The position numbers were made by a program, and so were the translations under genes. From NCBI GenBank assembly GCA_900642245.1, contig CAAAJI010000025.1:273852-337851 (forward strand): a stretch of DNA of 64,000 nucleotides, in the 5' to 3' direction. The DNA is from Fragilaria radians. Taxonomy: Eukaryota; Bacillariophyta; Fragilariophyceae; Fragilariales; Fragilariaceae. Of the stretch, positions 1 to 12,527 are shown piece by piece. The notes under the pieces were generated by a model that had not been told where the DNA came from, searched no databases, and saw only the letters and a program-made list of their open reading frames with translations. Each line of letters opens with the position of its first letter. Position 1 is the first letter of the stretch.

Positions 1-741
1 AAAGCAGGACCATTCTTGTGTCTGATTTTTTCCAAGTTCTCAAGACGCTTGAAATACGAAATTGCCTCCTCATAATGCATCTCAAAAATGTCAATATTTG
101 CGGCCAGCATAGCTTTATACCACTCAGAAGACTTTATTTGGTCCGAAATTTCAATAATTTCATCTTGAACCAACGGGGAGGGATACTCCTCAGGGAAATA
201 AAGTAGATAAATATTTAGTTCGTCCAACCTTCACAAATTGTTGTACACTCATGTTAGGCCCCATGAACAAGCACCTCCTCATGTAGTATTTTTAAACCCT
301 AATGGTGCGCCTTGATATGTGCTCTAACCCTACATCTCTAATTGCAATTTCCAAGAGGTCACAATCAGGCAATGCTACTTCCTCAGCAGCAATCCTTTTC
401 CTGAAATGATATTCAAACTGGGACAGGGCTCTGCCTTTCAAAGCATCTTAGTCTTCTCCAGGTTCCTTTGAAGACATGACCGTCTCAATGTCCCTGTATC
501 ACATCAGCCACTTGATCCAGTCCTTCGGTACTCAATCCTTAGAAATGACAAACTCCTTGGAATATCTGGATGCTGGGTCCTCAGGATCAACAAAGAAGTA
601 TAACTTGATCTGCTCTGCCTTGTCAGCCTTCATAGGATCTCCATCCACCCTCTTAACCTAAGGAACAAAGGGATTAGGAGGGCTCTCACGCATTGGTGAG
701 GGAAGACCAGAATTTGGTTTGAATAACAAACTCATTGCCAT
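1..741 (-). pseudogene. Ty1/copia gag remnant (5' part of an element running off the left edge)
   Basis: Read on the minus strand from an ATG at 739-741, one frame is almost continuous to the left edge but carries several stops. It includes KLYFFVDPEDPASRYSKEF-like and, nearer the edge, YFKRLENLEKIR-like stretches typical of diatom CoDi copia gag proteins, plus QFEYHFRKRIAAEEVALPDC near 360-430. The stops and frame breaks show that it is no longer coding. The protease, integrase and RT should lie outside the window to the left. The family call rests on remembered similarity, and the decay is directly visible. Confidence 0.6.
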
Positions 742-782
742 ACTTTGAATGAATATCAACAAAGTGTGATCACAGTGCTCTA

Positions 783-1931
783 TGTTAGACTATAGAGCGT
801 ATACAATAAAGTATTATGATCTATTAAAACCATTTTCTCTTCAGTCTTGTGTAATATTAGAACTTCTCTCAATAGATGTTCTTGAACTCCTTTCAAGAGA
901 TGCTAGATGTATCTTCTCTTGAAGATTTTGATATTGCTTGAGCCTTTCGGGCCACATGATTAGGCAAGTCTCCTTAACTTGTTAAGGAGGATAAGTTGAC
1001 TTGTCAATACAGACAAGTTGGATGTGAATAAGGATAAAGTAAATTATCGTTCCAACGCATTTAGTCTTAGAGAGTTGGATTTATAATTCATCATTAAAAA
1101 GAGTATTTATTAGTGACCTACCTTGACTAGGATCAAGAAGTAAATCCCTAGCACAATAGTTTGTAAGCAACAGCGGTTAAACAATATTATGTCAAGCTAA
1201 GAGATGTGTATGTGCACCTGTGTAAGGTCACATCCTGTACCGCTAGTGCATAGTAGATAGTATTAGGACAAAACAAATCCTTATATTTACTCATCTAGAT
1301 ATTGCTATTCCATTGTATATTGACCACAAGTTAACTATGATAAAAGATTCATCAGATACACATAGGGAGGCATAACTTTTGCATATAAATGAAAGCATCT
1401 TTATACAATCCAGAACCGGATCTAAATTAAGATGGCCATAATAATAATCTAAATTAGAAGCCAACTCTTAATTTATAAAGAGTTGAAGGTCTAAACTAAA
1501 TTTTCCTTATGGATCACCAATTTGTCCTTTTTAGCAAGTTGAAGAGACTTGGCTAAGTAGTTGGAAAAAGAAGCTTAGGAACAAGATCAAAGCTTCAAGA
1601 GAAGTCACGCAGATCTCTTGAGAAGAATCAAGAACGTCTGTTGAGAGAAGTTCCAGGGTCAACAAAGACAAAATAGAAGTAAAGGTTAAATTAGTTTATA
1701 ATTTTAATATGACCTAGATTTAATTTTAATTGTAGAGCAATTAGTGCTGTGAATCAAGAACATCTGTTGAGAGAAGTTCCAGGGTTAACAAAGACTAAAT
1801 AGAAGTAAAGGTTAAATTAGTTTATAATTTTAATATGACCTAGATTTAATTTTAACTGTAGAGCAATTAGTGCTGTCTACTTTAGATCAGGTACTGGATT
1901 GTACATATATACTTTTTCATTAATAAGTAAC
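783..1931 (-). repeat. Candidate long terminal repeat of the left-edge copia element
   Basis: Plus-strand 783 begins TGTTAGAC and the stretch ends GTAACA near 1931, so in minus orientation it would run TGTTAC...CTAACA, the usual TG...CA form. It lies directly upstream of the minus-strand gag relic, where a 5' LTR belongs, and has a TATATA stretch near its minus-strand start. The partner LTR is outside the window and no target-site duplication can be seen, so both borders are tentative. The tandem repeat at 1625-1876 lies inside it. Confidence 0.35.
1625..1876. repeat. Two tandem 126-bp copies
   Basis: The unit starting GAATCAAGAAC at 1625-1750 is repeated at 1751-1876 with only a handful of substitutions. 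The unit has no coding potential. It may be an enhancer-like duplication within the candidate LTR or simple slippage. Confidence 0.9.
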
Positions 1932-3421
1932 ACTTGATTTTCACCAAGTTTGTTTTATGAATGATCATCTCTAGAAAATGATAGGCAACTTGTAACTTAT
2001 TCATAGTTTGATGAGGAACTAGATTATTTTGATTCTGCTACTATTTACTATGCACTAACGGTAACGGACGCCTCCTTATGCCAGTACATGCACACATCTC
2101 TTAGTTTAATTCTTTATTACTTAGACTGGTGTTACTTACATCCTATTGAGTTTGGGAATGAATTCTTGATTCCTAGTCAAGGTAGGTCAACCTATCTCAT
2201 CCGTTTTCTCCTTTTGATTTTAGGTTGCACCCATTCATTTGCATTCCTTATTGATTTCATTCTGTGCTATTTCCTTAGCTGAGTATAATTAATATGAGTC
2301 AGCTTTTTATTCAGGGTCTGTTCGTTTCTTCTTCCTTCCAGGGATATCTTTTCCTAAGTCTTAAAGGGAAGCATGTGTGGTCTCCAAGGGTTGCCTCAAA
2401 TTCTTCGTTTTTTCTTGGAGCACTATGGCTTCCTTCAATACGAGAATGCACTATAACAAGGAAATATGTATTGGGATAATCCTTATCATCCAAGTTTATA
2501 GTACACTTCTGCTCGAGAAGTGGCTTTACCTTGAGTGTATATTTATTACTTTTTAACGATGAATATGATGATTGCAATGAATATATAATCAAGGATTTGA
2601 TGCTTGTGTTTAAAGCTGCAGGCACAAAATGTTGTCATAATACATCAAGGAATTTATCAGGTCAGCAAAGATCATTGATTAAGACAAATACGCTATTCAA
2701 TGACTCCATTTACTCAGGTTTTTCGTGGCCTTTAAGAAAGCAAAGGAATTTTTAGTCCGTCCCTAAACCTCGTATCAGATCAAAAGATGTGATTAGGATT
2801 CCTACGTCCCAGTCTGTTGCGCACATTTTATTCAAGTGGATCCTAAGGCTCTGTTTGGGAAATAAGTTGACATTTCTGCATCATTAAGTGAATGCAATCA
2901 GATAGCTAGCTGTAAAACAAGAACACATATACATTAAAGTTTGTGAAAGTCTATCAAGGGTAGAAAGATATCTTTGTCAACAAAAATGATTAAAGAAAGT
3001 AAGAAAGCTGAGCAGTTCACCATATAAAAAGAAGCATAAATTACCTGTTGAGATTAATGCAGGACAAAGAAACGAATCTACTCTAGAATTACTATACAAC
3101 AAAATATCTTATCACAATTTTCTCACGGGAAAAAACAGTACATTAACTGTTTTCATTTCAACACTCCGGCAAGAAATTGTAACAGCCGTTACAACAAAGT
3201 TTCATAATGATTTTCGACTTTCAACGGATATAAATGACCACATTCAGCGCACCCTTAAAAAAGTGTATATCGCATTTACTCTAACGCCTTAGATGAAAAA
3301 ATCCAGATAATATTTTTTGCAGTTGCGCATTGGTAAACTAAGTCTTGGCAACATCCCACAAACAAATTTTCCATAAAAATACTTGTTCTCCATAAAAAGT
3401 GAAAGAGAAAAAAGCAGCAGC
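1932..3421. other. Unassigned stretch upstream of LRR gene 1
   Basis: AT-rich DNA with no gene I recognise. The longest open frame is on the minus strand at 2311-2625 (104 codons, basic, low complexity in places), with no motif that I can assign. It may be a relic of a mobile element. The last roughly 300 bases should hold the promoter of the LRR gene starting at 3422. Confidence 0.5.
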
Positions 3422-5603
3422 ATGAATGCAGAGACGAATCCAGACCCTGAAGTTGAGATAAACTTTGACAGGGAAGGAGTCCCGGATAGTGAGAACGATG
3501 GTGTTGGAATATCTTTACCTGACGCCGAGGAGATCAAAACTGATTTAACCCCTCGCAGGCGTTTTCCTTACAAGATTATTTTTGTGACAATTTGTGTCGT
3601 AGCCATTGTCATTGGGATTGCTGTAGGATTAAATGGAAGAAGTGTCTCCTCAAATAGCGCGGTCGATGGCAGCGGCGTTAAAAATGCTCAAGGGGATTCG
3701 GTAGACAAAACATCAGATGGTAATGCTTTAGGCGGAAATGATAAACAAGAGAACAGTAAAACAGATAAACCTGTGTCAAGTGGCGCAGGAGATGGCACAG
3801 GATTTGATGACAAAGGTTCTGCTGATCGTTACAATGATGTTGTAAATTTCCTTAAAGAGGTATCTACTGAAGGTAAACTGAGAGAAAGCGGAAGCCCCGC
3901 TAACTTAGCTTGTAACTGGATATCCAATAGTGATGGTTTGATGCTTCCTGTGCCGCAAAATATTACTTCGGTTGATAGCGATATCTTCATTCAGCGCTTT
4001 GTTTCTGCTCTCCTTTATTTTTCTCTGGACGGTGACAACTGGATGTTCCACGACGATTTTTTGAGAGGAGAAGATGTTTGCTATTGGAATCGTGGAATTC
4101 TTGCGGAAGACACCTCGTATACTTTTGGATTGCATTGTCTTGAGGATTCTCCATTGATTTCTGCAATATTTATGAGTAAGTGGCAGTTGCACTTTTTATA
4201 CTTAAGTTATGAGAATACTCATCAGCATACTTCCTAAGCTGGCAACAACCTTACTGGTACTCTGCCATCTGAAATGGGTCTCCTGACATCATTGACGCAT
4301 ATTTCCTTGTTCAACAACGAGATTTCTGGTTCAATTCCAAGCACTTTCGAATCATTAACTGGATTAACCTTTTTCGCCATTGAAAATAACAATATTTCAA
4401 GCAGTATTCCAGAATGGATTGGCAAATGGTCCAATTTGAAATATCTTGCTCTTGGATCAAACTTGCTTCAAGGATCACTCCCATCTTCACTTTTCAGCTT
4501 ACAACATTTGGTTGAGATTTCTTTGAGTAACAATGATTTAACTGGAAATCTCGATTTTTTCAGTGACATGGAGAAATTGCATCGCCTCTATGCTGCAGGA
4601 AATCCGTTTGGGAATGAGATCAATGATGATTTCCTAGCAGGTTCAAGAATTAAAGAGCTTGATCTTGGTGGCACAAAACTAAAAGGTACATTACCTTCTC
4701 ACTTTTTTAGTGCTGAAAGTAATTTTGAAATTCTTGATCTACATGGTAATGAGATTACAGGGACATTACCTGATTTTGAGGATAACGGAAGACTTATATT
4801 TCTATCCCTTTATGACAATAAGCTTTCACAAAGCATCCCAGTTTCCATATCAAACTTGAGTCAGTTAAGACACCTTGATCTCTCATACAATCAGTTAGGC
4901 GGTTCTATTCCGGAAGAAATCACTACATTATCAGAATTGACGTATTTGTATTTATCTTACAATCGTTTTTCGAGTGGTAACTTATTGCCAGTTTGGAATC
5001 TTCCAAACCTGAAGGAACTTTCCATGAAAAAAACTCAACTAACTGGTACCATACCAACTGAAATCGGTCTGATGGAAAATATAGTTTTGTTTAACCTGGC
5101 TCGCAACCAACTGAAAGGGAAAATCCCTAAAACGATTGAAGAGCTCTCCAACTTACGCTACATAATGCTCAACGAAAATTTACTTACTGGAACTCTCACT
5201 GTGGGCTTTAAAAACCTAGAAAATGTTGGTGAGTATCGACACTGTTGTTAAGTTTGAATTGCAATAATGTCTTAACTCATTCCTATTTTCAGAGCTCTTG
5301 TTGTTGGAGGATAATGATATTGATGGAGGAGCGCAGCATGTATGCGGTGATACAGACTCCGTGAGGAAAACACCTACAGTCATGTCTGCTGATTGTCCTG
5401 GTGAATATAACTGCACTTGCTGTACTCTTTGTTGCTCCAACAAGCATACTTGCTATGCAGACACGGATATCCTACAGAACATAGATATTAATTTCGATCA
5501 TACATTTTCTATCGAGAGCTCCTACGCTCGAGATCAGTTTGTCTTCAGTGAGAATATTATTTTCCGTCCTATTCCTGTTTCCAAAACGCGTACGGAAGGC
5601 TAG
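3422..5603 (+). CDS. Membrane-anchored leucine-rich-repeat protein, copy 1 (3 exons)
   Basis: Predicted exons 3422-4175, 4239-5228 and 5293-5603 (introns 63 and 64 nt, GTAAGT and GTGAGT donors) give 684 aa. An acidic cytosolic tail of about 50 residues is followed by one transmembrane helix (residues 51-70, after PRRRFPYK). An extracellular side then has a low-complexity Ser/Gly/Asp linker, an LRR cap with paired Cys, about 12 plant-type LRRs (IPxxIGxLxxLxxLxLxxN), and a Cys-rich end containing CTCCTLCC. The type II topology without a kinase resembles the large diatom families of LRR surface proteins, whose ligands are unknown. The start at 3422 is chosen over the in-frame ATG at 3383 because the inverted copy begins at the equivalent position. 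Exon joins are inferred from splice signals and from agreement with copy 2. Confidence 0.85.
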
Positions 5604-5830
5604 TCTTAATGAATGTTGAATGAAATGACAGCAATTACTTTTAATGAATTATTTTACATAAATTAGGAAGTTGATTTTTCACTAGTTATATTTTTCTTCA
5701 CTACTTTTTGATGGGAGCGATATCCATAGCATTTTCACAGGTTAGTCAGATCCAACCTCTCTAAAAACATACTTACGACTTCATGTGGATGTTCCTGCAG
5801 GTTTACTAAAGTCCGGTTCGTGTAATCCAT
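3422..5830 (+). repeat. Left arm of a 2.4-kb inverted repeat
   Basis: This arm is homologous to 40480-42907 in reverse orientation, about 35 kb away. Homology covers the whole LRR gene and at least 220 bases past the stop, including the shared 3' stretch near ATTATTTTACATAAATTAGG and GAGGTTTACTAAAGTC-like sequence. Similarity is weak upstream of the start codon. The arm is a segmental gene duplication, not a terminal repeat of a known element. Confidence 0.9.
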
Positions 5831-6479
5831 ATTGTCTTGTCACGGCGATTTTGTTAAACTTGAAAATGTCACTCATGTAGACTTGGAGGCAGATCTATTT
5901 TGGATTCAAGAGACTTTGTTCGCATACTTGCTATAATCAAGGAATAGTTTCTGGAGTTCCCGGCGGTGCCTCATTATCCAGACACCAGGCCTGATTTATA
6001 ATTGATTAGAATTCCCTTCTTCACCGCTCTGAAATATTCTGCTATTGTGTTTATGAAACAGCTCTCCTCTCAAATTCTTTGTCATAATATCTGCAGTGTT
6101 GCCTTCTGATAGTAAAAACTTAATATCAATCTATGGTGAATAAAATGGATATCAATCATCAGTCTGTCTCCTACAATTGTTGATTTAAATCTTGATTCCT
6201 TTTGCATTAGCAATCTCTTTGCCTTTGAATAAAAGGCAATGCTTCATTCATATTTATCTATTGCTTAACTGAATCTTCTTGTCAAAGATCATTTCTTCTT
6301 ATGATTGTTTCCTGATGATAATATCCATCCATTTGGAGTGCTTTGTCCGTGCCATTAACATATACTTTAGATCAGGAGTTTAGCATACTTCGTGCAAGGT
6401 TATCAATTGCTTCTTTCCATTCTTGTCGATTCTGATTCCCCCAGTTTGCTTGATTTCCATATTACTTCCATCACCAATC
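5831..6479. other. Unassigned, probable decayed retroelement flank
   Basis: No gene is seen. The stretch leads into the copia relics that start near 6.5 kb. Scattered stop-rich matches to retroelement wording are too weak to call. Confidence 0.4.
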
Positions 6480-8150
6480 AAATGTTTGAGGACTAAGTTT
6501 GAGTTTTCAGGGCCAAGAACTCAACAACAAAACGGAAAGGTAGAGAAGAGATTCTAATCCTTTTGTGGAAGGATCAGGGCAATGTTTAATTGTACAGGAC
6601 TCAAGTATGCTTTAAGGTCTGGATTTTGGGCTAAGTTTGCAAAGACATTCACAAATATATCCAACATCACCGCAATTAAGACTAAATAGGTATGGCCTTA
6701 TCTGTTACTATTTGGCTCAAAGCCAAAGATACAAGAAAGCCTAAAATTCTTTGAAGACATTGATGTGGTCACTGCAAAGAGTGACATATAAGGAAAGTTG
6801 AAAAATCGTGGCACTTTTTGCATGTTTGTTCGATACTCTGTCATTCACACTAATTATGTTTATCAAATGTTGAACTTAGAGACTAAGCTCATCTTTAACT
6901 CAAGAGATGTCACTTGGACGAAACAATATCAAAAGGATTGGATCAACAAGAGGACTCCAGCTTCGGATTATGTGAATGATGATGAAAACGCATTGGACAT
7001 TCCTAAGGAAATTGGCAACATTTAAGTATCCCAAGTAAGTCAACTCACACAAAAAGATATGGACTTTGCTATTGAGAGAGTGTATCGCCAAATGAGGCGA
7101 TTGGAAAGCAGGTTTAACCCATATGCTTCCAATATTACTGATGATTTTTGATAAAGAATGGGACATCCCCCTTGAACGAGTAAACTTGCTCTTTTCAGCG
7201 GGAACTTTCTTGAGGAACTTTTCACTTTTGATGAAGCATGGAGAGCGAAGATTGAGTTGATTGAAAGAAGTGGAGGGATGCTATCAAGAAAGAGTTTAAA
7301 AATATGGAAGATACGAAATTTTGGGATATCATTAAGAAGGAAGAGGTGCCTAAGGAAAGAAGTTGTATTAAAGTGGATTTTCAAGATGAACTTGCAGCTT
7401 GTGGATATTGCGCAGTCCCAAGCGCGGATATTGACGAAAGCTTAGATCCTGGGATAAACTACGTGAGCTTTAGATTGATGCCAATTGCGAAGCGCATTTG
7501 GGGACTACTAGCGTTAACGAAGAAATCTATATAAAAATTCCTGATATAACATTCCTGTTAGAGTGAAGACTATAAAAATGTCATAAATTGAAGAAAACAA
7601 TCTACTATAAAACATGAATTCAAGTCCTAAAAAGATTTTGCTTCATCAAATATAAGTTCCATTCAAGTTTATTGTCGATGTGGGATGAAGAAGGAATAAC
7701 GTTGATTGGCGTTTATGTTGATGACTATCTTGTATGGGAAGAAATCTAAATCTCAAAGTTGATTATTGAATTGATAGATAACGGTTTCAATTTGAAGATC
7801 TCCACCATTTTGACTGATTACTTGAATTGTTGTGTGTTGAAGAACAAAGCAAGGAATAAGAACTTAACTATCCAGTCATATTTAATTACACTTAAGTAAT
7901 GAACTTGGAGATGAAGTACTTCAGAAAAGAGTGTATAAGACTCCCGGAACTCTGAGATATACAATTGTCTGACCAGATGAGGATTCCAAACTAGAGAATT
8001 GCAGAAAAGGTTTTGGTTTGAAGTTGGAATGATCCTTTACTTTACAATATTCCAGACCAGGCATTTGTAATGTTCTAAGAGAATTATCTAAATGTATGGA
8101 TGGACCATCACTGGTGGCTTACCTGTTAATGTTAAGAGGGTAAAGTAAAT
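6480..8150 (+). pseudogene. Ty1/copia fragment A: integrase C-terminus, reverse transcriptase, RNase H start
   Basis: Plus-strand reading with frequent frame changes gives a copia integrase tail (GKLKNRGTFCMFVRYS, MLNLETKLIFNSRDVTW, 6798-6950), then the RT start (KVDFQDELAACGYCAVPSAD region near 7360-7440, a changed form of the usual RARLVACGYSQVPG), the RT catalytic motif GVYVDDYL at 7708-7731, and a YSRPD/ELSKCMDG-like segment at about 8040-8110 before RNase H. Many stops and frameshifts show that it is dead. The motif order matches copia (integrase before RT). Confidence 0.85.
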
Positions 8151-9060
8151 GAAGAACAAGATCTGTTTAGACCTCAATTGAAGGGATAATGCCGCAACTG
8201 TGGACAAATGGGTCATAAGACTATGCAGTGTAAGGCCAAAAGGACTCATTGAGTCAGGCAAGGTGTTGGTGGCGCCAAACTTCTCTACGCTACCTACTAC
8301 AGAAAAGCAGATTATGTTAGAGAAATTGAGTCAAGCTAACCAGAAGAGCTGAAGGCAATGAAAGTGGTAATGATAATGTTAGAACAGAAGTTGCAGATTT
8401 CGCGTTTAGTTTGATGTCAGAAAGTTCTGAATTCTTGAAAACAATTTGAATCGGTGGTTGGTGGAAGTGGCATATCATGCCGATATTGCAACATCGATAA
8501 CACTTTATTCAATATTGAAGTAGTTTCAGAGAAAATCACGGTAGAAAGTGGCGAGAACATAGAAGCTACATAGATTGGAAGTCTAAGATGCAACACTGAA
8601 CAGTTACATGTAAAGATATTCTAAATTGTCCACCAAGATTACCAGAGTTTTGTGTCAATTTAAAAAAGAAAAGAACTGCATGGATGGTTCAATCCTGATG
8701 CCTCATCTTTAGATGCATCAAATTCAGGAAGGATGATGATTCTAGACTCATCAGATATTACATTGATCAAGGTCCAAGAGAGCCAGTAAACCATGTTGAA
8801 GCCTTGAAACATCCTAATATAAACTCAAGGGCTAAATGGAGAGAAGCAATTCATAAGGACTTCAAAGATATGACCTTGCTTGGGAGTTTGGAAGATAATC
8901 CGTAAATTAGAGATGCCTGTTGGTTGTCGATGTGTCAACAGCGAGTAAACGCTTAAAATCAAGAGAAATGGTGTGTTTCGAGCCCTATTGGCGGTCTGAG
9001 GGTACAGTGAAGTACCAGGGATCAACTTCAACAAATGTCATCACCGTTGTAAATGATATG
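8151..9060 (+). pseudogene. Ty1/copia fragment B: gag zinc knuckle, protease, RT start
   Basis: A CCHC knuckle CRNCGQMGHKTMQC is encoded at 8190-8231. A protease-like stretch follows near 8530-8610 (EKITVESGENIEAT-like), then an RT start near 8770-9050 containing RAKWREAIHKDFKDM and IKRNGVFRALLAV. Because gag reappears after the RT of fragment A, this is a second element joined to the first, with its integrase deleted. It is broken by stops. Confidence 0.75.
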
Positions 9061-9109
9061 CTTTTTTGACTCTTTGGTATAAGTGATCGGAAAGATCTCA
9101 TACTAGTAG

Positions 9110-10560
9110 ACAAAACCTTAATTCAATTTAATATAGATCTGGGAATGTTGGTTGGATCTACAACTACTTCGGACAAGTTAGAACACGTCCTTAAAGGATT
9201 CAACTCTGACAGCTTCTTTTACCACTGTGATTTGGATGCATATACAACACTAATGTTTGATATTGATGAAGTATTTACACTTCTCAAGACCTTTTTCCTG
9301 AAAAAGTTCGTACATCAGATGCTCAGGATCTCAAATTTGATTCCTAATTTCTTCGTCTACTAACAAGAAAAATCCTTCTGATTAGAACGTGGAGTCTTGG
9401 TTACTCGATTCCAGTGCTTCTTGCGGTGTTACACATAACTGTTCTCACAGCAAAGCCAAGTGACAAGTGAATTGTTTTTGGTAATGGTGACAAGGTGCCA
9501 ACTGAGTACCGTCCATATCCAGGATTTCAGTGTAAATGTCATGATTATTGATGATGTAAATTTTGCACACTTGTTCACTATCGACATAAAATGCATGACA
9601 GTATTGCTTGAGAATGAATGGAAAAACACAAAAGCAACTACGATGAGTTATTCAATGTTCAGCAATCAACAAGGTTCTACATCCCTTAGACAAGCTACGC
9701 TAATTTAGAGGATGCATAATCGATAAAAGTACTGAATTCACTGCTGTTTCACAGTCTGAGACAATGGATATCAATAAACTCCATAGCATCCTTGCTCATG
9801 CAACCTTTTCTACATGTAAGTGAATGGCTAAATCTATGCATTAGCTTAGGCAAGAGCCAAAGTGGTCCCTAAACCCACCAATCCTGGTGGGTTTCTTCTT
9901 CTTGATATAAGTGGACCCTACCGTACATCAATTGGCAGAATTACTTCTTGGCTAAGATTTTTTATTGATTACACTTGCTATACTTGAAATTGCTCCCTCA
10001 CTAAGAAAAGTGATCTACGTGAGCCTTTTGTAACACTTATCACTAAAAGAGGTACTAGTCTTTACAATAGCATTCCTTTGATGTGTTTTTGTTTTTCCGA
10101 ATTTTCTACAACGCCTTACAGCTCTTGGCAACAACTGAAAAAATGGCATATACCATCTGAGACCTTATCTAAGCATTAAATGGACAGATGTCTCTTTTGC
10201 TCAGAATTACCCAACACATGTCCAAAATTTATTCTCGGTTTTGTATAGATGTGTTTTATGATCTGCAGCTGATATTTAATTTAGAATTATTCATATATCA
10301 TTTGAGTCAAATCATCAAATTTGATGTAGCTAGCATTCCCAATACATAATGCTGCAATTGTGTGCTTCTTCTTGCCAAACATATCCAAGCCTTAGGTCAA
10401 TTTTGATTGCTTGAACAAAGTCATACCTAGGATAGATATGAAGAAGACAAAATACTGATATGGGATGGGAATGCACAAAAGTACTTGATCATAGTGAGGG
10501 AAAGGATGAGGATGGTAGTAATGATAAAAGAAAGTTCAAATACGGGTTAAATTCTTTGCA
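9110..10560 (+). pseudogene. Ty1/copia fragment C: protease and integrase
   Basis: Near 9390-9450 the plus strand encodes SWLLDSSASCGVTHN, a changed copia protease active site (normally DSGASCHIT). Near 9880-10070 comes an integrase core (LLLDISGPYRTSIG, then KKSDLREPFVTLI), then a KFATLY-like stretch near 10220. This is a third truncated copia unit. Stops and frame changes occur throughout. Confidence 0.7.
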
Positions 10561-10989
10561 TTGAGCCTCAGGAACACTTTTCAACTCACGTTACGAGAAG
10601 GCTGATTTGCTTTTCCAAAACTGGCTGGAAAGCTTCTTAGGGAAATATGTGGACTTATTTGTCTGTTCCTGAGTTTAATGGAGATAAAAAAGATAAAAAT
10701 TCCACAGCACGAGATGACAATGTCTGCATCAATATAAATTAACTTTGGTCCTTTTAATCTGATACACATCCAGCATTACGTAATAAATTCAGAATTTTAC
10801 ATTTCATAATGCTTTGCTATTGTTTTATGTATAAAAATTGAACTCAAGCCTAAATTCGCATATTCTCAACAGAAATGAGTAAGGAGGCAGACTTTTCCTA
10901 TACACGAAACAGCTACGAGCAAACAGAAACTTCATAACACAACTTCCTCATTCATTCCCATCTGGCATTAATCCTTTTTAGCGAGTAGT

Positions 10990-12234
10990 TTACCGTCCTC
11001 CAGCAGTTTGGGTTTGTGGGGTTCCAGGTCGTCCCTGGGCACCTCCCTGATAGGAAAAACGCTGCCTCTTCTCTGCTGGCTTCAGGATTTGAAATGAGCA
11101 CATTAAGGTCTCATCTACACTCATCATGGCACCAGCATTGTCGAATTCACCACAATAGTTTGGAGCAGAAAATAAGGTGACTAGCTGACGCCTTGCGAAG
11201 AACTCATAACCGTCCTCAACAACTTGATGAGCACGGCAAATGAGATCCAAGTCGTGCTTGTGCAAAAACTGTGCAACAATATCTTCTCCAAAGGTGAAGG
11301 ATACGCCGCGATCATTTTCGCCCCAGCCGTCAATTTCTTTGTCAGGATCAGACCACAATAGATCGCAGAGGAGCCCAGTATCGGGTACATCGGTGGGGCG
11401 AACAATTCGCTTAACTTGATCAAGACTTGTCAATTCTGGGCTAAGTCCACCATGCATACAGAAGATCTTCTCATCAATCACAGCAGCACACGGGAGACAG
11501 TTGAAACAGTCAGTGAATGTCTTCCATAATTTGATACCAAACCTTCGTTTACACTCATCATAAAATCCATAGATTCTGTTTATCGATGCACATTCGTGAT
11601 TACCACGAAGAATAAAAAAGTTTTCTGGGTACTTGATTTTGTACGCTAGAAGAAGGCAGATGGTTTCCAACGATTGCTTTCCGCGATCGACGTAATCACC
11701 CAAAAAGACATAGTTCGACTCAGGTGGAAAGCCTCCATATTCAAACAGGCGTAATAAATCATAATACTGCCCATGAACATCGCCGCAGATCTTTATTGGG
11801 GCTTCAAGTTCAAGAAGCATTGGTTGTCCTATCAACAGATCGCGGCCGCGAAGACACAGCATTTTGATTTCTGCTTCAGAGAGATCTACTGTCTTTCCAG
11901 GCCTTGCTCCTCTCACACTTTCATTTGCAGACATGAGTGAACAATCAGAAATAGTCAGAATATTCAATACATTCAAAAGTGCAAAAGTATTTCAAAAAGT
12001 TTGATGGGTACTATGACTTCGGAAAGTCATGCCGTAGAATTAATACTTGAAATACTCGTAAAAGCCAAGAATGGGAGAGAAACCTCAATGGCTTCTTGAA
12101 CAAAGTCAACAAATATGCAGAAAGCAAATGGCTTACCTGAGAAGCTTATCAATAATGACATCAACGGGATCACTCAAAAGACCTACGGCAGGGACAGTCA
12201 CAGCTTCCCCACCATTCGCAAAATCATTAGACAT
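10990..12234 (-). CDS. Serine/threonine protein phosphatase PP1 catalytic subunit (2 exons)
   Basis: Predicted exons 12234-12137 and 11917-10990 with a 219-nt intron (donor GTAAGC, acceptor AAAG) give 341 aa. The join restores the canonical family start [15 protein letters not shown], which the unspliced frame lacks. All metal and catalytic motifs are present: GDVHGQ, GDYVDRG, GNHE, the His of [14 protein letters not shown], and HGGLSP. The Cys of [16 protein letters not shown] is the toxin-reactive residue of this family. The C-terminal tail is short and Gly/Gln-rich. PP1 acts in many complexes through regulatory subunits, and this one is expected in cytosol and nucleus. The call is certain at family level; the exact first exon is inferred. 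Confidence 0.95.
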
Positions 12235-12527
12235 AATGGAAAGCTTTTCCTCGATTTCTATAGGCAGCAAAAGTTGATAATATATTTCTCCTTCGTAGCC
12301 GCTTCCAAATTTAACTGAGGTATCGTCCAGTCAAGTAGCTAATGGACCTAAGAGTGATGAAGAAAATGGATGAGAATAATGTGCTCTCTGAGAATCGAGG
12401 TCAACAAGTGCCCTGAAATCGATCTATGTGGTTGTGAGAGTTCGTCGGTGCACTGAAAATTTCACCTACCACCAAATGTACCGAGAGAATCAGTAAAATT
12501 AGTTCTTAGACATTTTGGTGCTTCCTT

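Noticed and set aside
1625..1876. CRISPR array
   Set aside because: Only two long, adjacent copies without spacers, in a eukaryotic genome.
2311..2625. 104-codon minus-strand gene
   Set aside because: No recognisable motif, located in repeat-like DNA, and the plus strand is equally open there.
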